A stretch of 64,000 nucleotides of DNA from Hyphomicrobium sp. ghe19 (GTDB lineage Bacteria; Pseudomonadota; Alphaproteobacteria; Rhizobiales; Hyphomicrobiaceae): the NCBI RefSeq assembly GCF_902712875.1, contig NZ_LR743509.1, forward strand, positions 3,362,001 to 3,426,000, in the 5' to 3' direction. Both the position numbers and the translations under genes were made by a program. How positions within the stretch are numbered: the first letter of the stretch is position 1; the number at the start of each line of letters is the position of its first letter. The notes beneath the pieces were generated by a model. The model saw nothing but the letters and a program-made list of their open reading frames with translations. It was not told the DNA's origin and searched no databases. This document shows positions 54,172 through 63,417 of the stretch, in pieces.

Positions 54172-55028
54172 TCGAAAAGACCTCCGTCCTCGCCGAACCA
54201 GGAAGGCGCTCGGCAATACCGATCATGGTATTGCTGACGCTCGGGTTCGTTGCACCTCTGCTCGCGGTGGTGGGCTTCAGCTTCATGCCGCCTCGAACCT
54301 TCGGGCTTTGGCACGAACCCACTCTCGAAAATTACGAAAGAATCTTCAGCGACAACACCTATGTCTCGTTGTTGTGGTCGCTGGGGCTGGCGTCTGCCAC
54401 CGTCGTAATTCTCGCTCTCATCTGCTATCCGGTCGCGTACGGTCTCGTTCGCGTCTTTGGCCGATGGTCGACGGTTTTGACGCTGCTCTTCACCATCCCG
54501 CTGGTGGTTTCGGAGAACATCCGCCTCTACGGCTGGGTGCTCTTCTTCATCAAGGGCGGTATCCTTCCCGGAACCTTGCGAACGCTCTTTGGCGTGGAGA
54601 TGGGAGATTTCCTCTTCACTCCGGCCGCCGTTTTGTTCGGCATGGTCTACGTCTATCTGCCGTTCATGCTCTTTCCCATGACGCTCGGAATCGCGATGGT
54701 TCCGAACCAGATGCGCGAAGCCGCGAGGGACCTCGGCGCTTCGCGCTGGCAGGTTTTCCGCGAGGTTGAACTGCCGCTATCGACACCGGGTTTGATGATC
54801 GGCTCGTTGCTGACATTCGTGCTCGCGGTCGGCGCCATCGCCGAGGCAAAGGTTCTTGGCGGCCAACGCATCATCCCGATCACGCACGATATCGAAATTG
54901 CCTTCACGTATGCGCAGAACTGGCCTCTCGGGGCGGCGCTCGCGGTGCTGCTGATGCTCGTCGTCAGCGTGCTCGTCCTCATCGTGCTTAGGCGGTTCGA
55001 TCTCGATCACATACTTGGAAAGCGGTGA
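54168..55028 (+). CDS. Polyamine-type ABC transporter permease 1 (PotB-like)
   Basis: A 286-residue inner-membrane protein with six predicted helices. The EAA loop reads EAARDLGASRWQVFREVELPLSTPG, which contacts the ATPase. The start is the ATG overlapping the ATPase stop. It ends four bases before the next gene. Confidence 0.92.
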   Translation: MIEKTSVLAEPGRRSAIPIMVLLTLGFVAPLLAVVGFSFMPPRTFGLWHEPTLENYERIFSDNTYVSLLWSLGLASATVVILALICYPVAYGLVRVFGRWSTVLTLLFTIPLVVSENIRLYGWVLFFIKGGILPGTLRTLFGVEMGDFLFTPAAVLFGMVYVYLPFMLFPMTLGIAMVPNQMREAARDLGASRWQVFREVELPLSTPGLMIGSLLTFVLAVGAIAEAKVLGGQRIIPITHDIEIAFTYAQNWPLGAALAVLLMLVVSVLVLIVLRRFDLDHILGKR

Positions 55029-55032
55029 CGTA

Positions 55033-55842
55033 ATGTCTGAGAACAATGGCAGCATTCGCCACATCCTAATCGGCGTCTGGACGGCAGCGGTCCTGCTCTT
55101 CGTGTTTCTTCCCAGCGCGACGATCTTCCTCGCGTCGATGACCTCCAGCCGCTACTTCACCTTCCCGATTACGTCCTTCGGGTTCGATTGGTGGTCCAAG
55201 GTCTTCAACTCGCTCGAAGTCAGGGCACTGGCCTACACGTCTCTGTCGATTGCGCTGACGGTAACCGTCATCGCAGTCGTGCTTGGCTTCTTCGGTGCGC
55301 TGGCCTTCGCCCGTTACGATTGGAAGGGCCGTAAGCTCTACCAAAAGTTCATTCTGCTACCGATCTTCTTTCCTCAGTCGGTACTTGGTCTCGCCCTTCT
55401 GCTTTGGTTCAACGCCTTGGGCTTCACCCTGTCCTGGAAGACGGCCGTGCTCGCGCACCTCGTCTGGATTGCGCCGGTCGTAACGCTCGTCATGGCCATT
55501 CAGGTCTATTCCTTCGATCCGTCTCTCGAGGAAGCGGCGACAGATCTCGGCGCATCGCGATGGCAGACTTTCCGCGAGGTGACGCTGCCTGTCCTCATGC
55601 CCGGGATTTTTTCGGGAAGTCTGTTCGCGTTCCTATTGTCGTGGGGCAACTTCCCGCTGTCGCTCTACACAACGGGCGCGGACAACACTTTGCCCAAGTA
55701 TCTCTATGCAAAGATGGTCGCGGGCTACACACCGGGCGTCCCCGTCCTCGGCACGATTTCGACGGCGGCCGCCGCCGTCCTCCTCTTTGGCGGCTACGCG
55801 GCAATGCTCTTTCTGACACGGAAGCGGAACGCGGCAGCCTAG
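55033..55842 (+). CDS. Polyamine-type ABC transporter permease 2 (PotC-like)
   Basis: A 269-residue inner-membrane protein with six predicted helices and EAA loop EAATDLGASRWQTFREVTLPVLMPG. The chosen ATG at 55033 follows ggaaagcggtgacgta; an ATG at 55015 would overlap the first permease. An SDR follows 58 bp later. Confidence 0.92.
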   Translation: MSENNGSIRHILIGVWTAAVLLFVFLPSATIFLASMTSSRYFTFPITSFGFDWWSKVFNSLEVRALAYTSLSIALTVTVIAVVLGFFGALAFARYDWKGRKLYQKFILLPIFFPQSVLGLALLLWFNALGFTLSWKTAVLAHLVWIAPVVTLVMAIQVYSFDPSLEEAATDLGASRWQTFREVTLPVLMPGIFSGSLFAFLLSWGNFPLSLYTTGADNTLPKYLYAKMVAGYTPGVPVLGTISTAAAAVLLFGGYAAMLFLTRKRNAAA

Positions 55843-55900
55843 AACAAACTCTCAATCTCTGAATTCGAACAAGAGCAACAACGCGGCCCCTAGGGAGGTT

Positions 55901-56686
55901 ATGTCCATGTTCACGTCTATCGCAGGCCGGTCCGTCATCGTCACCGGTGGAAGCAAGGGGATCGGCAAGGGTATCGCGCGCGTCTTTGCAAAGAGCGGCG
56001 CAAAGGTCGTCGTGGTCTCGCGGAATCTCGCTGAAGCAAAGGCTACGGCGGAAGAGTTGTGCCGCGACGGCGGCACGGCGATGGGCCTCGCCGCCGACAT
56101 CACGAGCATGGGCGACTTGCAGGTTCTGGCGGAGGCCACTGCCACGGCTTACGGCGGCATCGATATCCTATGCGCCAACGCCGGTATTTTTCCTCAGACA
56201 AAGATCGAGGAATTGTCGCCGGAAGATTGGGACTTCGTTTCCGATACGAACCTCAAGGGAACGTTCCTGTCTGTCAAAGCCTGCCTGCCGTATTTGAAGA
56301 AATCGGATCAGGGGCGCATCGTGATCACGTCGTCGATCACGGGCCCGATCACGGCCTTCCCGGGCTGGTCTCACTACGGTGCGACGAAGGCAGGGCAGCT
56401 CGGCTTCATGCGTACGGCCTGCATGGAGTTCGCGAAGTACGGCATTACCGTCAACGCGGTTCTACCGGGCAACATCGCAACTGAAGGCCTCGCGGCGCTC
56501 GGGCCTGAGTATGAGAAGGCCGCTGCGGCTTGCATCCCGCTGCAGAAGCTCGGCAAGGTCGAGGATATCGGTTACGCGGCGCTGTTCTTCGCGTCCAAGG
56601 AAGCCGCCTACGTCACCGGGCAGACGATCATCGTCGACGGCGGTCAGATCCTGCCCGAAAGCACGGATGCGCTGGCGCAGGCCTGA
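55901..56686 (+). CDS. SDR-family oxidoreductase, last gene of the dehydratase operon
   Basis: A 261-residue classical SDR: GGSKGIGKGIARVF, CANAG (for NNAG), VITSSITGPITAF (catalytic Ser), YGATK (Tyr-x-x-x-Lys) and a terminal GQTIIVDGGQIL. It may oxidise or reduce the alcohol or aldehyde that enters or leaves the dehydratase step. Annotating it as a fatty-acid FabG would be misleading given the context. Confidence 0.88.
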   Translation: MSMFTSIAGRSVIVTGGSKGIGKGIARVFAKSGAKVVVVSRNLAEAKATAEELCRDGGTAMGLAADITSMGDLQVLAEATATAYGGIDILCANAGIFPQTKIEELSPEDWDFVSDTNLKGTFLSVKACLPYLKKSDQGRIVITSSITGPITAFPGWSHYGATKAGQLGFMRTACMEFAKYGITVNAVLPGNIATEGLAALGPEYEKAAAACIPLQKLGKVEDIGYAALFFASKEAAYVTGQTIIVDGGQILPESTDALAQA

Positions 56687-56714
56687 CGCATTTGGCTAGC
56701 GAGGCGAATTCCGG

Positions 56715-57794
56715 TCAGCTTTGGTTGTGCAATACCTCCGCGCGCAGCGCGCGCGGAGAAAGGCCGGTCCATCGCCGGACGGCGCGGCTGAAAGCCGAGA
56801 GCTCGGAATAGCCGACGAGGAAGGCTATTTCAGAGAACGACAGCTGGCGCTGGCGCACATAGGACAACGCCAAGTCGCGGCGGGTGCTTTCGACGAGGGT
56901 GCTGTAGCTCAGTCCGTCGTAATGAAGCTCGCGCTGAATGGCGCTGAGTGGAAGCCGCAGCTCGGCCGCCACGCATTCGATTTGCGGAAAGCCTTCAGGC
57001 AGTCTCGCGCGCACGGCGCTGCGAACGCGATCGGTAATGCTGAAGCGCACATCGCGACGCTCGGAGAGCCTATCGAGACAAAGCTTCATTGCGCACATGA
57101 GGCGTGGATCGGCTGAGGGCATTGCATGCTTCAGGATTTGCGGCCGGAACACGATCGCGTTGGTCGGCTGCGAGAAGAAAGCCGGTGCCGCGAATGCGCG
57201 CTCATGCTCGCGCCAGCCTTCGGGCTTTGGATGCTCGAAATGAACTTCCTCGGGGGCCCAGCTCTGGCCCATCGCTTCGCGAATGAGGTTGAGGAACATG
57301 CCGAGCGACAGTTCCGCGTCTTGCCGGCGTTCGATGATTTGCGGCGCGTCGATGCGATATTCGAGCCGCGCGAGGCCATCGGGCGTCGTCCTGAGCCCCA
57401 TCGAGGACGATTGCTGGTGCAGCGGAAAGAGTTCCACGAGCGTTTCGAGAGCGACGCCCAGTGATGGAGCGGAGAGCGAGGCATATCCCCAAAGACCGAG
57501 GTCACGCGGATCGAACGCATTGCCGAACCACAAGCCGAAATTGTCGTTTCGGGTTATGCGAGCGCTTTCCTCGAACAGGCGGCAGTAGGAGCTGAGGCTC
57601 AACTGCAGAGTCGGAGAACCGGCCATTTCAGGCGAGATGCCGACGCTGCCAAAAATACGATCGACGTCGCCGCGCTGGCGCTCGATGAACTTCACTATCC
57701 CGGTGGCGGCGGAGGCTAGAACAGACGGGTCGGTTCCCCGGCCGATAGAGGTACCAGCGCCGCTCGCTCCGAAGTCGATAATGCCGAGTGCCAT
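56715..57794 (-). CDS. AraC-family transcriptional regulator
   Basis: A 359-residue regulator from the ATG at 57794 (aggaaacg before it). The N-terminal two thirds is an effector domain of the arabinose-binding group (SPTLQLSLSSYCRLFEES). Two helix-turn-helix motifs lie at the end: VAAELRLPLSAIQRELHYDG and FSEIAFLVGYSELSAFSRAVRRWTG. It converges with the dehydratase operon and probably controls it, or the kinase gene, in response to the pathway substrate. Confidence 0.9.
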   Translation of the reverse strand: MALGIIDFGASGAGTSIGRGTDPSVLASAATGIVKFIERQRGDVDRIFGSVGISPEMAGSPTLQLSLSSYCRLFEESARITRNDNFGLWFGNAFDPRDLGLWGYASLSAPSLGVALETLVELFPLHQQSSSMGLRTTPDGLARLEYRIDAPQIIERRQDAELSLGMFLNLIREAMGQSWAPEEVHFEHPKPEGWREHERAFAAPAFFSQPTNAIVFRPQILKHAMPSADPRLMCAMKLCLDRLSERRDVRFSITDRVRSAVRARLPEGFPQIECVAAELRLPLSAIQRELHYDGLSYSTLVESTRRDLALSYVRQRQLSFSEIAFLVGYSELSAFSRAVRRWTGLSPRALRAEVLHNQS

Positions 57795-57925
57795 CGTTTC
57801 CTGGTGAGCAGATGCCAATATTCCAGAGAAAAAAGGCTAGCAGAAGCGTCCCACGGGTCAACCCGTCATGCGCGATGAATTATTCGGCAGCCGCCGAAAA
57901 TACCGGCATAATTGCGGTGCAGCAT

Positions 57926-59020
57926 TCAGCCGAACAGACGTTTCAGAAGACCCTTCTTCGGCGGTGCAGCAACGTCTTTTCCGGCGGCGCCACCGTACGA
58001 AGAGAGGTACTGCTCGCACAGCGGGATGGAAGTCTGCGTGTACTCGACACCCATCGATTTCGCCAGTTCGGTTTCCGAATGCGATCCGATCCACGCAACG
58101 AGGAGAAGTCTTCGCAGCATGACGAACGTCGCGATTTCGCTTTCTTCTGCCTCGCTCAAATTGCCGATGCGGCGATAGCCGCGGACCCAGGCTTTGAGCA
58201 GATCCGGCACCTCGGGCATATGCTCGAAGAACGACACCGTCGTCGCGCAATCGTAAAGGAGCCAGGAAAAACCGCAGTCGTCGAAATCGATGGCCTTAAC
58301 GGTAGACCCGTCCATCAGCAGGTTGGCGAGACGCATATCGCCGTGCACGAGATTGAAGCGATCGGGCGATTTGCCGAAGTTCTCGAGACGCCGTCCGATC
58401 AGCGCGACGGCTTCGGTGATGGCTGCCGTCGCCTCCGGCGTCATCCCCATGCCGTCCTTCCAGTAGCCCCAATGGGGACGACTGCCGAGGCTGGTCTCGA
58501 AGTCCCAGGTGAAGCGTTCGAACCAGGCCGGCCGCTGCCACTTGCGAACATGGGCGTGCATGCGGGCCGCCGTTTCGCCAAGCAGCTCGAAGCCGGCGAC
58601 GTCGGTACTCGATGGCTCCGAGCCATTCTCCCATTGGAACAGCACGACGTTGCGCGGGTTTTGCAGCCCCGCGACCGCAACCGTCTGGATATATTCGCCG
58701 TCCAGACCTCTCAGCGCCGTCGGCGTGGCAACGCCGCCATTTTCGCGGAGAGCCGAAAGCCATGCGAGTTCTGAGGCTATCGCGGTGCGCGAATGATAGT
58801 TTTCGCGATGGACGCGCAGCGCCCACCTTTGCCCGGTGCTGCTATCGACGCGATACGTTGCATTCTCGGAGACGTTTATGAGCTTGACCGTGCAGTCGCC
58901 CGGAAGCCCGTAGCGCCTTACCGCGCGTTCGGCCAGAAGCTGCAATCGCTGCAACAGCTCTTCGTGTGTCGCCTCATCGGTACCCGTCATGCCTGCTGCC
59001 TTGACTCCCGTGCGCTTCAT
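57926..59020 (-). CDS. APH-family kinase, hydroxylysine-kinase/amino-alcohol-kinase-like
   Basis: A 364-residue protein from the ATG at 59020. The kinase catalytic loop reads LVHGDMRLANLLMDG (HGDxxxxN) and the metal-binding loop IDFDDCGFSWLLYD. The N-lobe (ALRVHRENYHSRTAIASELAWL) holds the ATP-binding lysine-type region. This fold covers aminoglycoside, choline, homoserine and hydroxylysine kinases. Because a phospho-lyase-like gene sits at 46593, phosphorylation of an amino alcohol is the best guess. An alternative start is the ATG at 58990. Confidence 0.82.
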   Translation of the reverse strand: MKRTGVKAAGMTGTDEATHEELLQRLQLLAERAVRRYGLPGDCTVKLINVSENATYRVDSSTGQRWALRVHRENYHSRTAIASELAWLSALRENGGVATPTALRGLDGEYIQTVAVAGLQNPRNVVLFQWENGSEPSSTDVAGFELLGETAARMHAHVRKWQRPAWFERFTWDFETSLGSRPHWGYWKDGMGMTPEATAAITEAVALIGRRLENFGKSPDRFNLVHGDMRLANLLMDGSTVKAIDFDDCGFSWLLYDCATTVSFFEHMPEVPDLLKAWVRGYRRIGNLSEAEESEIATFVMLRRLLLVAWIGSHSETELAKSMGVEYTQTSIPLCEQYLSSYGGAAGKDVAAPPKKGLLKRLFG

Positions 59021-59154
59021 TGAGAGGCGGCCTTTCGACCGCTTCTCTCTTTTTTGCAAACACTACGGGGCGACGGGAAAGCGAACTTGACCTCGCCGCC
59101 GTGTCAGTTGACAGGGCGAGCCACGCGCCTTGGCGGTGCTCTTCGCAACTCGGA

Positions 59155-60582
59155 CTAGAGCTTCACCATCACGTGACGCGGTACGGTGTAATCCTCGAGC
59201 GCATACATCGAGAGATCCTTGCCGTAGCCCGACATCTTGAGACCGCCGTGGGGCATCTCGCTGACGAGCATGAAATGGGTGTTAACCCACGTGCAGCCGT
59301 ACTGCAGCCGCGACGCGACCTTCATGCCCCGGGCGATGTCCTGCGTCCAAACCGAGGACGCGAGCCCGTAATCGCTGTCGTTGGCCCAGGCGATCGCTTC
59401 ATCCGTGTCGTCGAACGGAGTGATCGAGACGACGGGACCGAAAACTTCCTTGCGGACGATCTCATCGTTCTGCGTGGCGCCCGCGACGACCGTCGGCTCG
59501 AAGAAGAAGCCTTTCCCGGCCGGCGCTTTGCCGCCTGCCGTCATCGTGATGTGGCTCTGCTTGCTTGCGCGTTCGACGAAGGATTGCACGCGGCCCTTGT
59601 GCGTCGAAGAAATCAACGGCCCGAGGTCGTTGTCGTCGTCGTTGGCCTGGTTGTACTTGAGCTCCTTCACCGCGCTCGAAAGATCGGCAACGAGATTGTC
59701 GTAGACTTTCTTACCGGCATAGATGCGGCACGCCGCGGTGCAATCCTGGCCCGCGTTGTAGAAGCCGAAGATCTTCACGCCCTCGACGACGGACGCGATG
59801 TCGGCGTCGTCGAAAACGATGACAGGCGCTTTGCCGCCGAGTTCAAGATGCGTGCGCTTGATGTTCGTGGCTGCTGCCTGCAGGACCTTCTGACCGGTGC
59901 CGATGCTGCCCGTGAGCGACACCATGGAAACCTTCGGATGGTTGATCAGCGCGGAACCTGTCGTCGCGCCCTTGCCGACGACGATGTTGACGACGCCTTC
60001 GGGGAAAATATCGGCGATGATCTTGCCGAGCTTCAGAAGCGTCAGCGGAGTCTGCTCGGACGGCTTCAGCACGATCGTGTTGCCGCCCGCGAGCGCCGGG
60101 GCAAGCTTCCACGCCGCCATCATCAGCGGATAGTTCCACGGTGCGATGGAGCCGACGACGCCGACAGGATCACGGCGGATCATCGACGTGTGGCCGGCCA
60201 TGTATTCACCGGCGACGGGGCCGTGCATGTTGCGAACGGCGCCTGCGAAGAAACGGAAGCAATCGACGATCGCGGGCATTTCATCCTGCAGAACACGAAT
60301 GCGCGGCTTGCCGGTATTCAAGGCCTCGAGCGTGGCGAAGCTTTCAGCGTCACGTTCGATTGCGTCGGCGAGCTTCAAGAGCAGCGTCGAGCGTTCACCG
60401 ACAGTCGTTTGCGACCAAGTCTTAAATGCCTTGTCGGCAGCATTGACTGCCGCATCGACCTGGGCTGCGGACGCGTCCGGCAGATTGGTGATGACGTCTT
60501 CCGTCTTCGGGTTGACGACTGGCTCCGGCGCGTCTGTACCGGCAACGAAGTCAGAGCCGATCAGCATGTTGGTGTCGAGCAT
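59155..60582 (-). CDS. patD: Gamma-aminobutyraldehyde dehydrogenase PatD
   Basis: A 475-residue ALDH, the same length as E. coli PatD (YdcW). The ATG at 60582 follows ggaggataag. It matches YdcW from memory almost throughout: [44 protein letters not shown], the [10 protein letters not shown] catalytic Cys, and [20 protein letters not shown]. It oxidises 4-aminobutanal from putrescine to GABA. It is the last gene of the ydcSTUV-type operon, as in E. coli. A much longer reading frame upstream on the same strand only reflects an open phase through the permease. Confidence 0.94.
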   Translation of the reverse strand: MLDTNMLIGSDFVAGTDAPEPVVNPKTEDVITNLPDASAAQVDAAVNAADKAFKTWSQTTVGERSTLLLKLADAIERDAESFATLEALNTGKPRIRVLQDEMPAIVDCFRFFAGAVRNMHGPVAGEYMAGHTSMIRRDPVGVVGSIAPWNYPLMMAAWKLAPALAGGNTIVLKPSEQTPLTLLKLGKIIADIFPEGVVNIVVGKGATTGSALINHPKVSMVSLTGSIGTGQKVLQAAATNIKRTHLELGGKAPVIVFDDADIASVVEGVKIFGFYNAGQDCTAACRIYAGKKVYDNLVADLSSAVKELKYNQANDDDNDLGPLISSTHKGRVQSFVERASKQSHITMTAGGKAPAGKGFFFEPTVVAGATQNDEIVRKEVFGPVVSITPFDDTDEAIAWANDSDYGLASSVWTQDIARGMKVASRLQYGCTWVNTHFMLVSEMPHGGLKMSGYGKDLSMYALEDYTVPRHVMVKL

Positions 60583-60605
60583 CTTATCCTCCAGCATTTG
60601 AGTCG

Positions 60606-61424
60606 TTACTTTGAAGAGCCGCCGGTGTGTTCGCCTTCTCGCGTCAGATAATAGGCTGCGAGGATCGGCAACAGCGTTACGATGAACACGAATACGGCGA
60701 CGACGTTCGTCACCGGCCTTTGACGTGGCCGGATGAGTTCGGAAAGCATCCAGATCGGCAGAGTCGTTTGCTGACCGGCGGTGAACGTGGTGACGATCAC
60801 CTCGTCGAATGAGAGCGCAAATGCGAGCATTCCGCCGGCGAGCAACGCCGTTCCGATTTGCGGAAGGATGACGTGGCGGAAGGTCTGAAACGAGTTGGCG
60901 CCAAGGTCCATCGAGGCCTCGACGAGATTGCCGTTCAGCCTGCGAAATCGTGCGACCGCGTTGTTGTAGACGACGACGATGCAGAACGTCGCGTGGCCGA
61001 GAATGATCGTCCAGACCGAGAACGGTATGGTCATGATGTCGAAGGCGGAACGAAGCGCGATGCCCGTGATGATGCCGGGCAGCGCTATCGGCAGGATGAA
61101 AAGAAGCGAGATTGTTTCGCGGCCGAAAAAGCGCGTTCGGGACAGTGCGGCCGCGGCCAGCGTTCCGAATATGAGAGCCAGCGCTGTCGCGATTGCCGCG
61201 ACCTGCAGGGATAAATAGAGCGGGCCCCAAATATCCGGCCGCGACGACCACGCCACTCCAAACCACTTCGTGGTGAGCCCTGGGGGCGGAAACTCGAAGC
61301 TCTTTTCCTCCGTCGTGAAGGCGTAGAGGAAGATCAACGCCAGCGGCAGATGAAGGAATAGCAGTCCAGCAATCGCCGAGATCCGTAAGCCAAGCGGGGT
61401 CTTGCTGTTCGCATTAGAGGACAT
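60606..61424 (-). CDS. ydcV: ABC transporter permease, YdcV-like
   Basis: A 272-residue inner-membrane permease with six predicted helices and EAA loop [23 protein letters not shown]. Its start overlaps the end of ydcU by 11 bp. With YdcU, YdcT and YdcS it should import putrescine or a related polyamine. Confidence 0.92.
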   Translation of the reverse strand: MSSNANSKTPLGLRISAIAGLLFLHLPLALIFLYAFTTEEKSFEFPPPGLTTKWFGVAWSSRPDIWGPLYLSLQVAAIATALALIFGTLAAAALSRTRFFGRETISLLFILPIALPGIITGIALRSAFDIMTIPFSVWTIILGHATFCIVVVYNNAVARFRRLNGNLVEASMDLGANSFQTFRHVILPQIGTALLAGGMLAFALSFDEVIVTTFTAGQQTTLPIWMLSELIRPRQRPVTNVVAVFVFIVTLLPILAAYYLTREGEHTGGSSK

Positions 61425-62352
61425 CGAACGCCCCCATGCGTTTCGCCATCCAGAGATAAACGGCCATGATCAGCATCGGCACGACTGTAAAGGCCGCGGC
61501 GAGCGGGATGTTTCCGGCGGTTCCCTGAAGCGTGTAGACGGCCTGCCCGATCATCAGGCGCGAATTGCCGACGATCTGCGGGATGATGTAATCGCCGAGC
61601 GTCAGGGAAAACGTGAAGATCGATCCGGCGACGATCCCGGGAAGCGCGAGCGGAAAGATCACTGTTCGGAACGTCTGGCGTGGATCGGCGCCGAGGTCGG
61701 CCGACGCCTCGATGAAGTTCGCCGGAACACGCTCGAGCGCTGCTTGCGTCGGCAGGATCATGTACGGCAGCCAGATATAGACGAAGACGAGAAACGTGCC
61801 GATATAGCTGAATGAAAGCGACGGGCCGCCCACGACGGGCAACGCCAGAATGCCGTCAAGCAGCCAACTGAGATGCAGTTCGTTCGCGAACCAAGTTACG
61901 ATCCCCTCCTTGGCGAGGATCAGCTTCCAGGCATAGACCTTCACCAGGTAGCTCGACCAGAGCGGCATCATGACGGCGAGATAGAACAGAGCCTTCGTCC
62001 AGCCGCGCGCGTATCGCGCCGCGTAGTACGCGATGGGGAACGCGATGATCGCGCTCGCGACGGTCACGAGTGCCGCCATGGTGACGGTGCGCAGAATGAT
62101 CTGGGCGTTCGACGCTTCGAAAAGCTGCTCGTAGGTTGCGAGCGTGAACTCGTGAACGACGAGGCCGGAGAAATCGTCGAGCGAATAGAAGCTCTGAAGC
62201 AGAAGCGCGAACAGCGAGCCGATGTAGACGACGCCGATCCAGAGCAGCGGCGGCGTCAGCAACAGGAACGTCACGAGCTGCGGGCGCGCGAAGAATAGGT
62301 CCGAGATCGCGCCGCCGATCCCTCTCTGCCTTTCTGCTACGGCCGCGGTCAC
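61414..62352 (-). CDS. ydcU: ABC transporter permease, YdcU-like
   Basis: A 312-residue inner-membrane permease with EAA loop [23 protein letters not shown]. The start overlaps the ATPase stop by four bases (ATGA), which shows operon structure. Confidence 0.92.
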   Translation of the reverse strand: MTAAVAERQRGIGGAISDLFFARPQLVTFLLLTPPLLWIGVVYIGSLFALLLQSFYSLDDFSGLVVHEFTLATYEQLFEASNAQIILRTVTMAALVTVASAIIAFPIAYYAARYARGWTKALFYLAVMMPLWSSYLVKVYAWKLILAKEGIVTWFANELHLSWLLDGILALPVVGGPSLSFSYIGTFLVFVYIWLPYMILPTQAALERVPANFIEASADLGADPRQTFRTVIFPLALPGIVAGSIFTFSLTLGDYIIPQIVGNSRLMIGQAVYTLQGTAGNIPLAAAFTVVPMLIMAVYLWMAKRMGAFDVL

Positions 62353-63368
62353 GCGCCCTCTCCCATCGCCACCATCGCGGACTTCGGCCAGATTAGAGAA
62401 ACGCTGTCGCCCTTGCGCACATCAGTACCTGCGGGCGTCGACGCGATGAGCGCCAGTTTTTCCGTCGCGACCGTGATGCGCGTAACCGCACCTTGATAGC
62501 TGATTGCGGTGACTATTCCTTTGGCGTGCGCGCAGGCGGCTGGCACCAGGGCATTTTGCGACGCGATCTGGATTTTCTCGGGCCGGAGACTCGTCCACGT
62601 GCTGCTGCCGCCGTGAGCGGCTGCAAATTCAGGTGGCAGCACGTTCGACGAGCCGACGAAATCGGCGACAAAGCGCGAGGTCGGACGTTCGTAAACGTCG
62701 GATGGCGTGCCGACCTGGACGATCTTGCCGTCGTTGAAGATCGCGACCCTGTTGGCCATCGACAGCGCCTCGCCCTGATCGTGCGTCACAAAAACGAATG
62801 TGATGCCGAGGCTCACCTGCAGCGATTTCAATTCTTCCTGCATCTGCTCGCGGAGCTTCAGGTCGAGCGCGCCGAGCGGCTCGTCGAGCAAAAGCACTTT
62901 TGGCCCGTTGACCAGGGCACGGGCGAGTGCAACGCGCTGGCGCTGACCGCCCGAAAGCTGCGCCGTCCGGCGGCTTTCGTAGCCCGCGAGCTTGACCATG
63001 GCGAGCGCGTCTTTTGCTTTTTCTTCACGCTCGGCTTTGCCGACGCCCTTGATCATCAGACCGTAGGCGACGTTTTCGCCGACCGTCATGTGCGGGAACA
63101 GAGCGTAGTCCTGGAACACCGTGTTGACGTTGCGCCGGTAGGGCGGCACGCCGTCGGCCGTCTCGCCGAATATTTCGATGTGGCCCTCGTCCGGCTGCTC
63201 GAAGCCGGCGATGAGGCGGAGGCACGTCGTCTTTCCGGAGCCCGATGGACCGAGAAGGGCGAAGAATTCTCCCGGCTCAATGTCGAGAGACACGTTGTCG
63301 ACGGCGCGCACAGAGCCGAAGCGACGCGATACGTTTTGAAAGCGAACTGCTGGAGACATGAAACTCAT
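62349..63368 (-). CDS. ydcT: ABC transporter ATP-binding protein, YdcT-like
   Basis: A 339-residue ATPase from the ATG at 63368 (a second ATG lies three codons on). Walker A GPSGSGKTT, signature LSGGQRQRVALARAL, Walker B LLLDEPLGALD, the switch TFVFVTHDQGEALSM, and a C-terminal TOBE domain. This is the canonical PotA/YdcT arrangement, in contrast to the LCSGGE signature of the ATPase at 53098. Confidence 0.93.
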   Translation of the reverse strand: MSFMSPAVRFQNVSRRFGSVRAVDNVSLDIEPGEFFALLGPSGSGKTTCLRLIAGFEQPDEGHIEIFGETADGVPPYRRNVNTVFQDYALFPHMTVGENVAYGLMIKGVGKAEREEKAKDALAMVKLAGYESRRTAQLSGGQRQRVALARALVNGPKVLLLDEPLGALDLKLREQMQEELKSLQVSLGITFVFVTHDQGEALSMANRVAIFNDGKIVQVGTPSDVYERPTSRFVADFVGSSNVLPPEFAAAHGGSSTWTSLRPEKIQIASQNALVPAACAHAKGIVTAISYQGAVTRITVATEKLALIASTPAGTDVRKGDSVSLIWPKSAMVAMGEGA

Positions 63369-63375
63369 CGGATGC

Positions 63376-63407
63376 CTGCGGCCGACCGGCTGGCCGGCCG
63401 ACCGCAG
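63376..63407 (-). other. Intercistronic hairpin between binding-protein and ATPase genes
   Basis: Thirteen of fifteen base pairs form between CTGCGGCCGACCGGC and GCCGGTCGG-like sequence, with almost no loop, in the 49-bp gap after the ydcS stop. It sits at the same position as the hairpin after the other binding-protein gene (53025) and probably gives the same excess of binding protein. Confidence 0.65.
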
Positions 63408-63417
63408 GGAGTGTCGA

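Noticed and set aside
45080..59020. Bacterial microcompartment locus around the diol dehydratase
   Set aside because: No BMC-domain or pentameric shell protein, no encapsulation peptide at the dehydratase N-terminus that I can recognise.
60583..61266. N-terminal extension of PatD to 703 residues
   Set aside because: The extension lies antiphase to the YdcV permease and has no recognisable domain; ggaggataag marks the real start at 60582.
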